Below, one piece after another: positions 24,947-37,356 of a DNA stretch of 64,000 bases (within the stretch, counting starts at the first letter, position 1; each line of letters begins with the position of its first letter). The position numbers and the translations under genes are program-made. The stretch is from Cordia subcordata (lineage: Eukaryota > Streptophyta > Magnoliopsida > Boraginales > Cordiaceae): assembly GCA_028554755.1 (NCBI GenBank), contig JAPTOF010000010.1:7910001-7974000 (forward strand), in the 5' to 3' direction. Under the pieces are notes generated by a model. The model was not told the origin of the DNA and did no database searches. It worked only from the letters and a program-made list of their open reading frames with translations.

Positions 24947-26043
24947 GGGTTAATATTCCATAGCACTCCCTACTCTCTAACTCTTTTGACAATTGAACTC
25001 TTTATCATTAAAACATGACAAATTAATTTTCTTATCATTGTACTTTGTGGTCTAGTTAAAATTATTAAAAACTTAACAATTTGGACACGCAAAAAAATTA
25101 ATACATACAATTATTTTCATTTTAAAGCTTCTCGAGACCCATTTGTATGCTGCCAAAATCATTAATCCACGTGTGTATCACATGTTCAAATTGTGCATTT
25201 TTTTCATGGTTTTTTAACTTGAAAACTAACAATGTTACACATTAAAAAGACAAATGACTTATTTGTCGTGTTTTAAAACTAAAATATTTAATTGTTAAAA
25301 AATCAAACATACAATAAATCATTAATCATAATTTAGAATGATTATTCACACGATTCAGTACCTATAAATACCATTAAATAAATTCGTTTCTTGGCCACAC
25401 GTATAAAAACGTGTCATTTCTTATACCGAAGAAACCATGCTGCCTTCTCAGCTGCTAGACCCGGTTGAATTAGAGAATCAGAAAGGAAGAGGAAGATATT
25501 TTAGAAGCAAAGCATAAAATATTACGAAAGTCTTTTTTCTAATAAAAAAAATAGATAATTGGATATTATATTCATGCAAAAATTATATTACAAACTAACC
25601 AATACCAATAGCAAGAATTCATAAGTAAGGATAATTCTAAGGGAAAATTACAAACCCAATTAAGAGGAAAAATTCCTATCTTAATCGTAGAAGCAATCTA
25701 ATCCTCCACAAGGTTTTTCCGCCGAGAGGCGTGCCTGAGAGCATGACCAGTAAGGAGATATGAGAGACATAGCGTTCTAAATTATAGTAAACAAACGCCG
25801 ATTAATTATAAAAAAATTTCAGAATAAAAAAGTACCATTGTTGTTTTTGATTCAATAATATATACCAACTAAAAAAAGTACCATGTCAAAGTCACCTGAA
25901 CAGAATATACTCTCAATCTCGTTTTTGACCATTTAATTATTTTTGGGGTAAAGGAAAAGTGGGATAAAGCATTCTCGAGATTGCCTCAGGCCATTTGAAG
26001 GGTAATTTTATCGTTATAAATCTGTCTTCTCAATGTCTCCTTC
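24947..26043 (+). repeat. Dispersed repeat family A, copy 1 (~1.1 kb)
   Basis: Starts AAAAGGGTTAATATTCCATA and ends near CTTCTCAATGTCTCCTTCTA. It is collinear over its whole length with 30600-31626, and over the first third with 26577-26960. Internal landmarks: AACTTAACAATTTGGACAC, CCTATAAATACC (TATA-like, 25361-25372) and, 76 bp further on, an ATG at 25437 opening a 26-codon frame (MLPSQLLDPVELE...). The last block carries AGCATTCTCGAGATTGCCTC. No terminal inverted or long terminal repeats found; family unidentified. Confidence 0.8.
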
Positions 26044-26482
26044 TAGGCTCCGTTTGTTTGCAGGAAAATGTTTTTTACGTTTTTTAAATTTTCTATATTT
26101 GGTAACACATGAAAATAAGTTAACAGAAAAAAAATATTTTTTTATGAAAGAAAAACTTTAGTTTAAAATGAAAGAAAATATTTTCAGTGACTAAGGAGAA
26201 TAAAACATTTTTGGAATAGTAACTTTCTCTCTAGTCCACTCGCATCCCCTTACCCTACTCCCACGCCCATCCCTCGCCTTACCCCCATCTTGACCCTTTA
26301 AAAATAAAAAAAAACAAAATTTAAAATTTAAAAATTTAAAAATTAAAGTTAAAACTTAAAAATAAATCAATTAAAATAAGTAAACATTTTCCAATATAAA
26401 TTTTTAAAATTAAAAAATGAAGAATTTATAATTTTAAAATTTAAAAAATTGGAAATAAAAACTTAAAAATTAAATAATTTAA

Positions 26483-26965
26483 AAGGGTTAATATTCCGTC
26501 ATAATTAAAAGTTTAAAATAATGGGCCAATTGGCAAACTAATAAGTCACGTTAGCATTTTGCTTTTCATAACAATTAATAGGGTTGATGTTCCTTAATGT
26601 TCCCGAGTCTCTAACTCTTTCGACAATTGAACTATTTATCATTAAAGCAAGGCAAATTAATTTTTTTTTATCATTGTAATTCGTGATATAGTTAAAAAGT
26701 ATTAAAAACTTAACAATTTGGACACATAGAAAAATTAATACATACAATTATTTACGTTTTAAACATTCTCGGGCCATTTGTATGTTCCAAGATCATTAAT
26801 CCACTTGTATATCACGTGTTCAAATTGTAAATTTTTAATAATTGTTAACCTCAGAAATAGCAACATAACAAATTAAAAAAACCATAATATTCACAAATTA
26901 AATTTTTAATCTTAATTTAAAAATGATTATTTACACGATTTAGTACCCATAAATACCATTAGTCT
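26483..26965 (+). repeat. Dispersed repeat family A, copy 2 (5' third only)
   Basis: Matches the first ~400 bp of copies 1 and 3 from about 26577 (AATAGGGTTGATGTTCC) through the CGATTTAGTACCCATAAATACCATTA block ending near 26963. A short extra head (AAAAGGGTTAATATTCCGTC) at 26483 suggests a rearranged or partly duplicated start. The conserved MLPSQ-type frame is absent here. Confidence 0.75.
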
Positions 26966-28893
26966 GCAATAAGTATTTTTGTAATATAATCTTAGTAAGC
27001 CTTCCCAGCATTGTTCTCTTCCTTTCCCCTGATCTTCATCCCGATGGAGTTCGAGATTTTCTTAAAAACTGTAACGAAGAAAACAATCCGAGGAGAATTG
27101 CTTCTACTTCCAGCATCACACGAATCATCAAATATCCAACTAAACCTTTCTTACTCATAAACTATTAAGCACAATGACTAAATATAATAAACCTCTCTAA
27201 TAGTTTAAGCTTTTGAATGACCAGCTCTTTTTTTTTTTTTAATAATTTTATAATTATAACATAGCAACAACCATCAAGCATTAGATAAACAGGTAAAGAA
27301 ACTATTTTGGTCCATGCCGTGATGCTAGTTTCTGGAGTTGAGATGTCGGTCTAGACACCAAAAGTTATACTAAAAAAGAAATTTAGGCTTTTTAAGATAC
27401 GAACAAAAGCAAAATTTATTACAATCTTAAAATCTTTCTAAGAACATCTCTTAGTAGAACATAGGAGGACGTCGAGGAATTTGGCCAAGCATAGAAGGGA
27501 CTCCAAGTGAGAACTCCAAACCTAGAGAGTGGAACTCGGTATCTTTATCCTAAGAAGTACGGTAGCATCAAAACAAATAATTTTTTTTGGATCACATATG
27601 TGATGATTAATGTGCATTTAACATCATAGTACTGCAGATAACCATTGAACCTGTCCTGGTTCCACATTCACACACATATAACTACACACACACACAAACA
27701 GAATCACTAGAATGAGTATTGTAAATTGCAAAAGAGTCCCATAGCAATTGAAGGACAAATAACATTTCATTCTTGGGCTAATTTCTACTTGCATGTGTCA
27801 ACAATCTCATCCAATATTCAGTAAGAAAAAAAAAAAACATCTTATTGTCAATTTCTGTTGGACAAATAATAAGGTACTAGGCAAACTTTCTATAATTAGA
27901 AAATGAAGTACCCAATTCGACGTCATTATTAATCACTATCATTTAAGGCATTGTAATAGTGAAATTCAAAAATATTCAAATGGCGAGACAAAAGGAGTAA
28001 ATAAAAGGGGAGCTTAGGAGGAAACATCAATTAATTCAATAAATTCTGACTAAGCTTTTCTTTTGGTCACTCTGATTGGTCTTTGATATTATAAATATCC
28101 TTCTAATTAGCTAAAGATTATGAAATAACTTGGTCACTAAAACTATTGACAATAAATTAAGTGACTATAATTATACGATAAACACCATGAATGAGATCAA
28201 TCAAGGCTATAGCCACACACAAATTCTAATAAAGAAAGAACAAGTAAAGAGTACCAATATACAAGATGGTCTAGGTTGAATCAGACCTTAATTCATCTGC
28301 AATGCAAACTACTTTGGATTAAACATCTCAAATTTACAATAGTAGCATATCATTGGTAATAGATTCACAATTAAAACCAATGAAATTGAATACTACTACT
28401 TGTCCGGCCTTTTCTCAAACAAAACATAAATTGCTTTCTTTTAACTAATCTCACTCTAAAAGTCTCAGTCATGTTTCCCAAAGCTGAAAAAGGATATATT
28501 ATATCATTCATGTCACCACTCTATGTCCTGATCATTATGCAATTATAATATTATTCGATCAATCTTACCAGACGGGTCAGTGTATGGAATTCCTCAAATA
28601 GGTGTTTTTAAGGAAGCTTTCAAATGAAAATGTTTATCAGATGAGATTCTTAGACAATTAAATACAACATTTACTTTCTTTTATAGTTAGGTTGGGTGAC
28701 CCCTGCACTTAGAAAAATAAGTAGTATTCTGTTCAGCACGGTTATTATTCACCATCAACCAAAAAGTTGCAAATTTTCATGCCAAAAGCAAAAAAAGAAT
28801 TTGACATAGATTAAACAAGTGGAACTATTTCACTTTTCTCCATGAGCTTGTGACTAATTAGGTTTGACGCTGCAATAAGTTTTTACAATACCT
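26966..28893. other. Intergenic spacer
   Basis: About 1.9 kb without a recognised gene. Includes a T-rich run near 27228, a short (CA)n tract near 27682 and an A-tract near 27830. AT-rich throughout. Confidence 0.4.
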
Positions 28894-29300
28894 CTAACTT
28901 TCTAGAAAAGCATTATAAGCCCAAGTCACCGAAGTGCTTTTAGGCATTCGATCATGCAATTTACATGCCTCCTGCCTCCCCAATAATGATTCTGTTTTTG
29001 TCTTAACATCTTTTGAATATTTGCTCAAGTAAAGAAAATAAGGTTTCAATTGGTATGACAAGTTACTATAATTCCACTCTAATACATCGTGTAGTCTTCC
29101 TTGATGTTTTTTTAATGTTGCTCCTCTTCCCAAGATATGATTTGATATTTTTGTGAACATTTTGCCATTCTATCAAACCTTGTTTCTTTGTGAAAATACC
29201 TCGTAAGGCAATTCTAGCCAATGGAAGACCTCCGTAATGTTGAATTATATCTTTTCCTAATTCTTCCATTTCATGTATTTGGTCGCCATCTACAATTAAA
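28894..29300 (-). pseudogene. CC-NBS-LRR resistance gene fragment, frameshifted
   Basis: On the minus strand the ARC region of a CC-type NLR can be read in two frames. The first (from about 29300 via 29269) gives DGDQIHEMEELGKDIIQHYG and GGLPLARIALRGIFTKKQ (the GLPLA motif), then IEWQNVHKNIKSYLGKRSN. A frameshift near 29120 moves to HQGRLHDVLEWNYSNLSY, QLKPYFLYLSKYSKD and onward to a stop at 28894. This corresponds to the stretch between GLPLA and the CFLY motif of R1/RPP13-like proteins. P-loop, kinase-2, MHD and LRR regions are absent. It is a relic, separate from the TNL cluster at 53-64 kb. Confidence 0.85.
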
Positions 29301-30599
29301 ATACAAAAGTAGAACCTTCTATTAGATATATGGCGTAAAAATTTGATATGTCAAGCCAATAGGACTAATCAAACTATACTTTTACAAATAACAAAAAAAG
29401 AAAAAAGAAAGAAAATCTCATGAACTCCTAATATTATGGAAAATAAAAAGAAGGGGACGGGAGGGGCGGTTGGGTGGGGAGGGGAACTAATGCTGTTATT
29501 CTACGCCTTCCTTGTTTTGTTCAGTGAACACATTTTTTAAAATAATTATAGTATAACATATATCTAAAAGATATTTATATTAGCATGTTTTATATGATAT
29601 ATTCGTGAGATATACATCTACTATTTTGTTTGTAATGCTAGTTGTGATATTTTAACAAAAGTTATTACGCCTCACTTTCAATGACCATGTTTTTGAGTTT
29701 AATGAAAAAGTTAACAAGGGAAATGTTTATTGGATACAAGGGATTACCTCACATTACATTTGCTAAAATTTGTTCCCACTTTTTGTTGTGTATTATTTAT
29801 ATGGCAATCAAGATAGAATCCTTGCAAATGATTAACAAAAAAAAAAAAATGATAATTTTTTTGCCTAGCTCTATGAAGTACTCCTCATCGATAAAGACTA
29901 TATTATTTCTCCTAGACAAGGTAAGGGAGCTATGTCACCGGATCTATCGGATTCTCATCCATTGTGTATAACATATATCTAAAAGCGATTTTGAATTTTG
30001 GTTAGGGTCATTTTCATGAGTTAAATATAATTTTGGGATTAAAATATTGAAAGAAAAAAAATAAAATGTCAAATAAAAACCCAACTACCTTCTTTCTTTC
30101 TCTTTTCGCGTCACTCTCAAGGCAAAGAATACTAATCCACCTACCTCCTTTTTCTTTCTCTTTTCCCCTCACTCACACACATGACAATAAGAACTGAGAA
30201 AAATATGCCAAAGTTTGAGAGTTGCTATCAAGAGAATGTAATGAATTTCCTTCGACTTTCGAGTGCCGACCCTGTTGAGCAATGAGGGAAGTTGAGGTCT
30301 TATTTTCTTTTTCATTTTTTTTCTTTTAAGTTCATAGCTTTTGAAACGGGCCAAGGACGTGTCAGGACACGTTTGAACAATTAACAGAAAGTTTGTTGGA
30401 CACGTCTAAGATACGCAATACGCAACCTTGGAAGAGTGTTGGTGTTTCATAGGCTACATTAAATGAAAAATAAAAGGATATGCTCATGGGCCATGATTGG
30501 GCCGCAGATCCGTTCTTCCTTTCGGCTCGTTTCGACATGGACAATGGGGTAATTGGCGCACTAATTCACGTTATCCCTTTAGCTATTCATATAATAAAT
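29301..30599. other. Intergenic spacer
   Basis: No gene recognised. T-rich and A-rich runs, and short open frames without family resemblance. Confidence 0.4.
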
Positions 30600-31626
30600 A
30601 AAAGGGTTAATATTCCATAATATTCCGTAGTTTGTTAACTCTTTCGGCAATTAAAGCTTTATCATTAAAACATGACAAACTAATTTTCTTATCATTTTAA
30701 TTCATGATATAGATAAAAATTATTAAGAACTTAACAATTTGGACACAAAAAACTAAAACATACAATTATTTTCATTTTAAACTTTCTCGACCCATTTATA
30801 TGTTCTAAAATCACTAATCCATGTGTATATCACGTGTTCAAATTGTTAATGTTAATGATTTTTAACCTAAGAAATAATAACTTCACAAATTAAAAAAACA
30901 AGCCACTTCTTGATTGTGTTTTAAAAATAAGAGATTTTCTTGTTAAAATGATCGGATATACAGGACTAAATGAATCATTAATTTAAATTTAAGATGATTA
31001 CTTACACGATTCAGTACCTATAAATAGCATAAATAAATTCGTTTTTTTACCACCCGTATAAAGAACGTCATTTCCTATGCAACAGGAAGCATGCTGCCTT
31101 CTCAGCTGCTAGACCCGGTTGAATTAGAATCAGAAAAGAGGAAGATATTTTGGAAGCAAAGTTAAAATATTTCAAATTTTTTTTCTTTTTTTTTTTGGTC
31201 AAATATAGATATTATATTCATCTAAAAAGTATTTTACAAACTAACCAAGGTCAGTAGCACTAATGTCAGAGTTTAACGAGTAAAGATATTTTAAGAGGAG
31301 ATTACAAAATCCAATTAATAGAGAGAATTTTCATTGCTGAAAGACATATCTAAGAGCATGATCAGAATTGAACCAAAATATTCAAAATAAACAAAGTACC
31401 GTTACTGCATATGATTCAATAATATACCAACTAAATAAATTACCATTTCAAAAGTCACTAGAATATAATATTCTCTCATTCTCGTTTCGATCATTTAATT
31501 ATTTTTGGGACAAAGGAATATTTAAAGAAAAGTGGGATAAAGCATTCTCGAGACTCCCTCGGCCCATTTGAAGAGTAATTTTATTCTCGTAAGTTATAAA
31601 ATCCGTCTTCTCAATCCATCTTTCTA
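30600..31626 (+). repeat. Dispersed repeat family A, copy 3 (~1.03 kb)
   Basis: Collinear with 24947-26043 from AAAAGGGTTAATATTCCATA to TCTTCTCAATCCATCTTTCTA. The TATA-like CCTATAAATAGC lies near 31017. An ATG at 31091 opens a 24-codon frame sharing MLPSQLLDPVELE with copy 1 and then differing (SEKRKIFWKQS) because of small indels. The indels between copies are not multiples of three over this stretch, which argues against a selected peptide. Confidence 0.8.
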
Positions 31627-31637
31627 GTGGCCAAAAG

Positions 31638-31641
<4 letters not shown>

Positions 31642-31691
<50 letters not shown>
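31642..31691. repeat. (CT)~25 microsatellite
   Basis: Uninterrupted CT dinucleotide run of about 50 bp just downstream of repeat A copy 3; likely polymorphic. Confidence 0.95.
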
Positions 31692-31695
<4 letters not shown>

Positions 31696-32012
31696 TTTTG
31701 TATTCTTCTCCCTCTCTTTTCTCACAGAGGTGGAGGGAGATGGAGGTGGGTGGTGCTGGTGGTGGATGAGAGATGAATGAAGAAGAGAAAGAGAGAGATA
31801 ACGGGTTTCAGTTTATATGTACATATCTGATGTGATTATTAGACTTTTAATAGAAAAAAAATATAAAAAAGGATTAATGGAATCACGAAATCAAGATAAA
31901 GCGTTGAAAAGGTTTAGTTACATTGATTAACTGGAGTTCATCAAGAGAGGCATGAACAAAACACTACCCAAGTAGAAAAATTACCGCTAAGCATGACATG
32001 AAGGATGCTATG

Positions 32013-33277
32013 GGGATCTTATATTGTGCACCTGCAGGTGCACATTACAAGGTGCACCTGCGGGCCGTGTATTTCAAACACTGTATAAGCGCTTTTTTTT
32101 TGGTTGCCTACAATTCTCTCCTTTCTCTTCTCTATCGTAACATTTTCAATTCAAACTCAAATCTCACAAACCCTATCTACTTTCAATGCAATTTTTTCAA
32201 TAACTAAACAGATATTATAAATTAAAATTGTAGATTGAATCTAATAAAATGATGGAAGCAACGACATCCAAAAGATTTGAAAACATTGAATCGAAAGCAA
32301 CAACAGCCAAATGATTTAAAAACATCGAATCCGAAACAACAACATGCAAAAGAAATCGAAGCAAAACTAGAACTGAATTTATGTACATGCTTATATGTTT
32401 CTACTAATATGTTAAATGCAAATGCAACCAATTTCAATTATAAACAAATATTTTGATGAATAATATGCTATTGAATAAATAATAATAGCCTATAGAACAA
32501 ACATTTATAAAACACTGAACAAACAATAACATGCTATTACTACTGAACAAATAATAATAGCCTGCTGAACAAACAATAATAGGTTACAGAACAAATAGTT
32601 ATAGAGCACTGAACAAACAATAATAGATTACAGACTACTGAACAAACAATTATAGAGCATTGAACAAACAATAATAGATTACAGACTACTGACCAAACAG
32701 TTATAAAGCACTGAACAAATAATAATTGTCTACTGAACAAATAATTATGAAATACTGAATAAACAATAATAGCATAATGAATAAACAATTATAGAATAAT
32801 AAATAAGCAATAATAAGTTACAGAACAAACAATTATAGAAAATTGAACAAACAATAGTAGACTATTACATAAATACCAATCCTCAAATATATATGCATAC
32901 AACCATCAAAACCAATTGTTACGAAGATGCAACCCATCAAGCAATTGCATTCACCACCATTTCTCGAAATCAATCCAATCAATTGTTAATAATATCAAAC
33001 CATCAACCTATTAGCAATATCAAAAAAATAAGATTAACACAAATCAGTTGTTAAAAAAGAGAAAGAAAGAAAGAGAGAAAATAGAAAAGAGAGAAAAGAG
33101 ACGCACAGAGAGAGATAATGGAGATGTATAGAGAGAGAATATAGAGAGTGGGATTTAAGTGGAGAAGTGACTTTTCATTTTTTTTTAAATATGTATATAT
33201 AAGCATGTGTTTTAACATGCTTGAAGGATCACATAGATGAAGATACACTTTATTGAAGGTGCACCTTATAATTTGCC
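32013..33277. mobile_element. Non-autonomous Mutator-like element, 9-bp TSD
   Basis: A 1,265-bp insertion flanked by perfect 9-bp direct repeats GATGCTATG (32004-32012 and 33278-33286). Ends are GGGATCTTATATTGTGCACC (left) and, on the complement, GGCAAATTATAAGGTGCACC (right), 15 of 20 matching. A 9-bp duplication with GG-starting ends fits Mutator-like elements. A 20-bp perfect palindrome (TGTGCACCTGCAGGTGCACA, 32025-32044) sits just inside the left end. There is no transposase. The middle is an AT-rich minisatellite (about 32470-32860), followed by a GA-rich stretch near 33058-33150. Confidence 0.85.
32470..32860. repeat. Minisatellite of CTGAACAAACAATAATAG-type units
   Basis: More than a dozen degenerate units around ACTGAACAAACAATAATAG, irregularly spaced by about 20-35 bp. 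The antisense frame yields a long repetitive ORF (VFHNYLFS, CSIIVCSV repeats) that is a by-product of the repeat, not a gene. It lies wholly inside the Mutator-like element. Confidence 0.85.
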
Positions 33278-33286
33278 GATGCTATG

Positions 33287-34389
33287 CAGGAGATAACATC
33301 TAAGGCCTTTAGTTAGCCAAAAAAGTATTCATTTTGTTAAGTATAATTGTATGTGATATTGGGCATTACTGGCCCAAACCATTTCTTTTAGGTCACCGGC
33401 CTATAGAAGGCACTGGCTAGTGTGGGTCCTTTAACCTTAGATAATCCAAGTTCAAGGCACCACCCAATATGAGTCTTTTTAACCTTGGATAAACCGACTT
33501 TTCAGTTCAAGAGTTGAGGAATTTAGCCTTAGCTCTTTAAAAAAAGAAGTCTCTTAGTCAAACTCTATCAAAAGACACTTATTCGAATTGCACTAAGCCA
33601 TAGCTTGTCCAATAAGCCTAAAGAGTTCTGTTTCTATCTTCGCACTACCATGCTCGTAGCTCTATATAAAAAACATTAATACTGCGCCGATGTCCCATAC
33701 CTTTATATTAATAACATCAATACTACACTTCTGGAGTAACTCTACACTATTTGCTTTTTCTTTCTCTTGGAGGTGTCTGGAGAGCTTGAGTATGATGATA
33801 GATAATTTTTATATAATCAATTAATGTGTAAACAAAAATACTCTTGGAGCCTAATGGCAACATATACCATGCTCTTGCAAGATTATATTCCTGCGGAGTA
33901 TGGTGTAACCCTTGCTTAAAAAAGGAAAAAAAGAAAAAGAGAAAACAAATAAGATCTAGATCTGATCATCGTTTCTCTCACTTTCATGCACAGAAACACT
34001 GTCATACACATAAACACACAAATGCACATACACAAACACACACTCATGCACACACGCATGCACACACTCACCGTGCCTTGATCAGCGTTTGAAAGCAACT
34101 AGAAGGTTTGCGAGACTACAGGGAACAACTAAAAAAGAGGCCCAAAGCAGTATAAATGCTTAGATGTCTCTGAATCTAAAGAGGTCCAAAGAAGTTTGTG
34201 ATGTTGTTTACTGTATTTTTTTAAATTTTTTGATTATTTTCTCAAACTTGTAATTATTGAAGTTATTCCTAAGAATAAATGTATACAAGATTTATGGCAC
34301 GTATTATGCTCTTGATCTGACTTTGGGAATGTGAAGCTGCTTGAGATTTTTTGATTTTGAAGTAAAATTAATAAGAATATGTTACATGG
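33287..34389. other. Intergenic spacer with CA-rich tract
   Basis: No gene recognised. An imperfect CA/CACACA-rich microsatellite covers about 33990-34070 (ACACAAACACACACTCATGC type). Confidence 0.45.
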
Positions 34390-34870
34390 TGAACTAATAA
34401 ATTAACATGCTTGTTCACAATTTTTATACTCTTTGTCCATTATTTTAGTGGTGAACAACTATATATAGAATGGTGAACAAATAAATATGAAGTTGTGAAC
34501 AAATAGAGTAGAGTAATGAACAAATATTTGTGTTTGTGTTTGTGCACGAGAGAGTGGTAAACAACTATATATAAAGTGATGAACAAATAAATATGGAGTG
34601 ATGAACAAATATATGTAGAGTGGTAAATAAATAAACGTGTTTGTATTTGTGTATAATTTTGTGTGTGAGATTAGTAAATAAATATATGTATAATGATGAA
34701 CAAATATATATGAGGGTAGTGAACAAATATATGCAGAGTAGTAAATAAATAAAAGTGTTTGTATTTGTGTGTGTCATAGTGATGAATAAATATATGTGAG
34801 TTAGAGAACAAATATTTGATTTATATATACAATTAAGAGAACAAATAGTTGTGGGATGGTAAATAAATAA
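34390..34870. repeat. Minisatellite of GTGAACAAATATAT-type units
   Basis: Repeated GGTGAACAAATAAATATG and GATGAACAAATATATG motifs, with a larger internal duplication around AGTAGTAAATAAATAAA and GTGTTTGTATTTGTG. The motif resembles the array inside the Mutator-like element at 32.5 kb. The antisense ORF of about 106 codons is repeat-encoded. Confidence 0.8.
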
Positions 34871-37356
34871 ATATGGGGTTAGCATATTATTTTTATTTTA
34901 TTTTATTGTGTGTGAACATTAGCACTTATTGTCACGCATGGTAGATGCAGAGAACTTCTTAAGAGCATGTAGATGTAGGACTATGACATAAGGCCTGAAG
35001 GCTAATAGAATACTAACTTTGTTAATGATAATGGAAGAATTTTAATAAACTTATAAAGTTGACCAAAAATTTTAGGATTTTAGGATTTCTTAAGGCAAAA
35101 ACAAATGATTGGAATTTAAAGAATCCTTATTAGGCGGCAAACGATTATAAAAAATTCTTTTTAAAAGTATACTTCTCAAGATTTAAATTTGTGTACTTTT
35201 ACTGGTGAGGATGGAGCAACTATCACATTTATCAACAACTTGTTGAAGCATTTAGGAAACAACAGGAAACCATCATCACGTAAAATGGATATGTAAAGCT
35301 AAGAACATATATGAAGTCGAGGACAAGTGGACAACCCGTGAACCTTTTAACAGTGGTACATAACATTTTCTCGTCCGTTTCTAATAGTCTTTCTCGGTTG
35401 TAGTGCTTGAGATGGATTAATTGTGGAAAACAAAAACGTACTCCAGATTTTTTTTAGAGGCCGTTAAAGAGGTTTGGAAGCCTAAAACAGAAATACAAAG
35501 AGGTTTTTTTTTTTTTAATTTATTTATAATTTACTTCCTAGGTTTTTGAGATGCAGAATTATTGATTAAATTCTTTTTATCAAATTTTCTAACGTTTCTT
35601 TCCCGATTGGCATTATAGGCAATTATTTATCAAGTTCTCCTTTTTTAGGTATTTTCTAAATTTTACTTAAAATTATTTGTTTTATTATTTCTTAAAAATT
35701 TAGAACTTCCTTTTGAGATTGTATTAGCGTTTCAACCTTCTACTTCTTTCTTTTTTTAGTTTTAAATAACTAGAATCATATTTTCTAATAAAATATTTAA
35801 ATTCTTATAAGTTACAAAATGAATATACTTACTCAAAAAATATACCCATGAGAATATACATTAAAAAGCTAGTAAATATAAGAAAATACTTAAAGGCTAA
35901 AATAATAGAATTTGACATTGAAAGTTTGACAGTTAAAAGAAATCATTTCTTGAGAGTCCTTTACTAGAATTATAGTGCTCAACAAAAGAAAAAAAAATGA
36001 GAGATAAATTAAAAAAAAAATAGAGGCTATGAAAAAGAAATAAATCCTAAAGCTTAAAGCATTTTGTTTAAAAAAATAGAAGTAACGTTGATGTCAATTT
36101 TGGTGGAGTGAGAACCAGAATTAAGATTGTTGGGCTTGTACCTTGATCTCTAATCCCTTTTGATAGAGCAAATAACACTAAAGCAGATCTAAGGGTATTT
36201 TTTTTTTTTTTAACTTTCAAAATTTATCTATTGAGTTGTAAAATTTTTAACTGTAAATTTTTAATTACAAATGCTACTCATTAGAAGCTATTGACCGTTA
36301 GATTTCACTTATTACCTATTAAACTTTGAGCTATTCCGAGACAAACATTGAATTTTTAGAAATATAATGATATATTTTTGAGAGGGGCAAAAAAAGAAAA
36401 AAAGCGATCGACTTCCTTATGATGTAAAGGTACAAGTAGTTCTGCAAGAACCTTTCTCCAAAAATTCTAATTTGAAATTTCTTTTTTTTTTTCAACTTAA
36501 AAAAAAAAGAACTAAGTTGATTAGTTTTAATTTCCTAATTCATAAAAAAGGTTACTTCTAAGTACCTTAAAATTGAGCCAAACAGAGGTTAAATCCGAAA
36601 GTGTATTGTCAAAGCATTACCCAATATCTTTTCTATTTCTCAATATCCTTTTCACACTAGTGCAAGGTTATGGAGTCCTCTGGTAGCTAGTCCAATGTAA
36701 ACATCTTTGATAGAACCACAAGAAATGGCATACAGTCCTAAAATATCTTGCAACCACTTGCAAAAGAATTATGCATAATCCATATGATGTTTTGCAAAAT
36801 TGATACTTAAGAAGCACTAAATACATAATATCACAGAAAAATCAGACCATATATATTATATTAATGCTAATACAATTCTTGAAGTGAAATCATCAGCACC
36901 TATTTGTACAAATTCTCGCCCTATTACATGTTAACAATCATCGGATTCATCTTAAAGACCAATTAGTTAATAAGAGTAGTGACTGAGAACTTAGAATTGA
37001 TATCTTTTCAATATGGAAAAGATGTATAATCCAACACCACATAACCTCCTTATATAATCAGGAGCCATTTTTCCATCCATTTCTCAGAAAAAGTCCGCTT
37101 TTTGACTAGCTAAGAAACTAAGAAGCACATAACTACTGTTTCCATGGCCCTAATGGCACCATAGATTTCCCTTGGTATCAAGGTGAGAAATTACATATTC
37201 ATATGGAAAATGGTTCCATGGATATATATAATATCTTACTAAAATATACAAAAAAAAAAAGGCCAACATATTAGTGGCATAGAGTACTTCAAAAACAAGA
37301 CAACTGAACTGTTACCAATTCCATTGCCTTCTTATTCACCACAATGCAGCTTTGGC
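34871..37356. other. Intergenic spacer downstream of RALF
   Basis: About 2.5 kb, strongly AT-rich with T and A homopolymers (about 35500, 36195, 36480). The last few hundred bases include the likely RALF 3' untranslated region. No other gene recognised. Confidence 0.45.

Noticed and set aside
25437..25517. 26-codon frame MLPSQLLDPVELE... as a conserved small peptide gene
   Set aside because: The second copy at 31091 differs by indels that are not multiples of three after codon 13, so the peptide is not maintained; kept only as a landmark of the repeat.
32540..32788. 82-codon antisense ORF with repeating CSIIVCSV-like peptides
   Set aside because: Encoded by the minisatellite inside the Mutator-like element; no start context or domain.
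33844..34092. 82-codon ORF rich in HTH/THAH
   Set aside because: Created by the CA-rich microsatellite.
34565..34885. 106-codon antisense ORF
   Set aside because: Product of GAACAAATATAT-type repeats; not protein-like.
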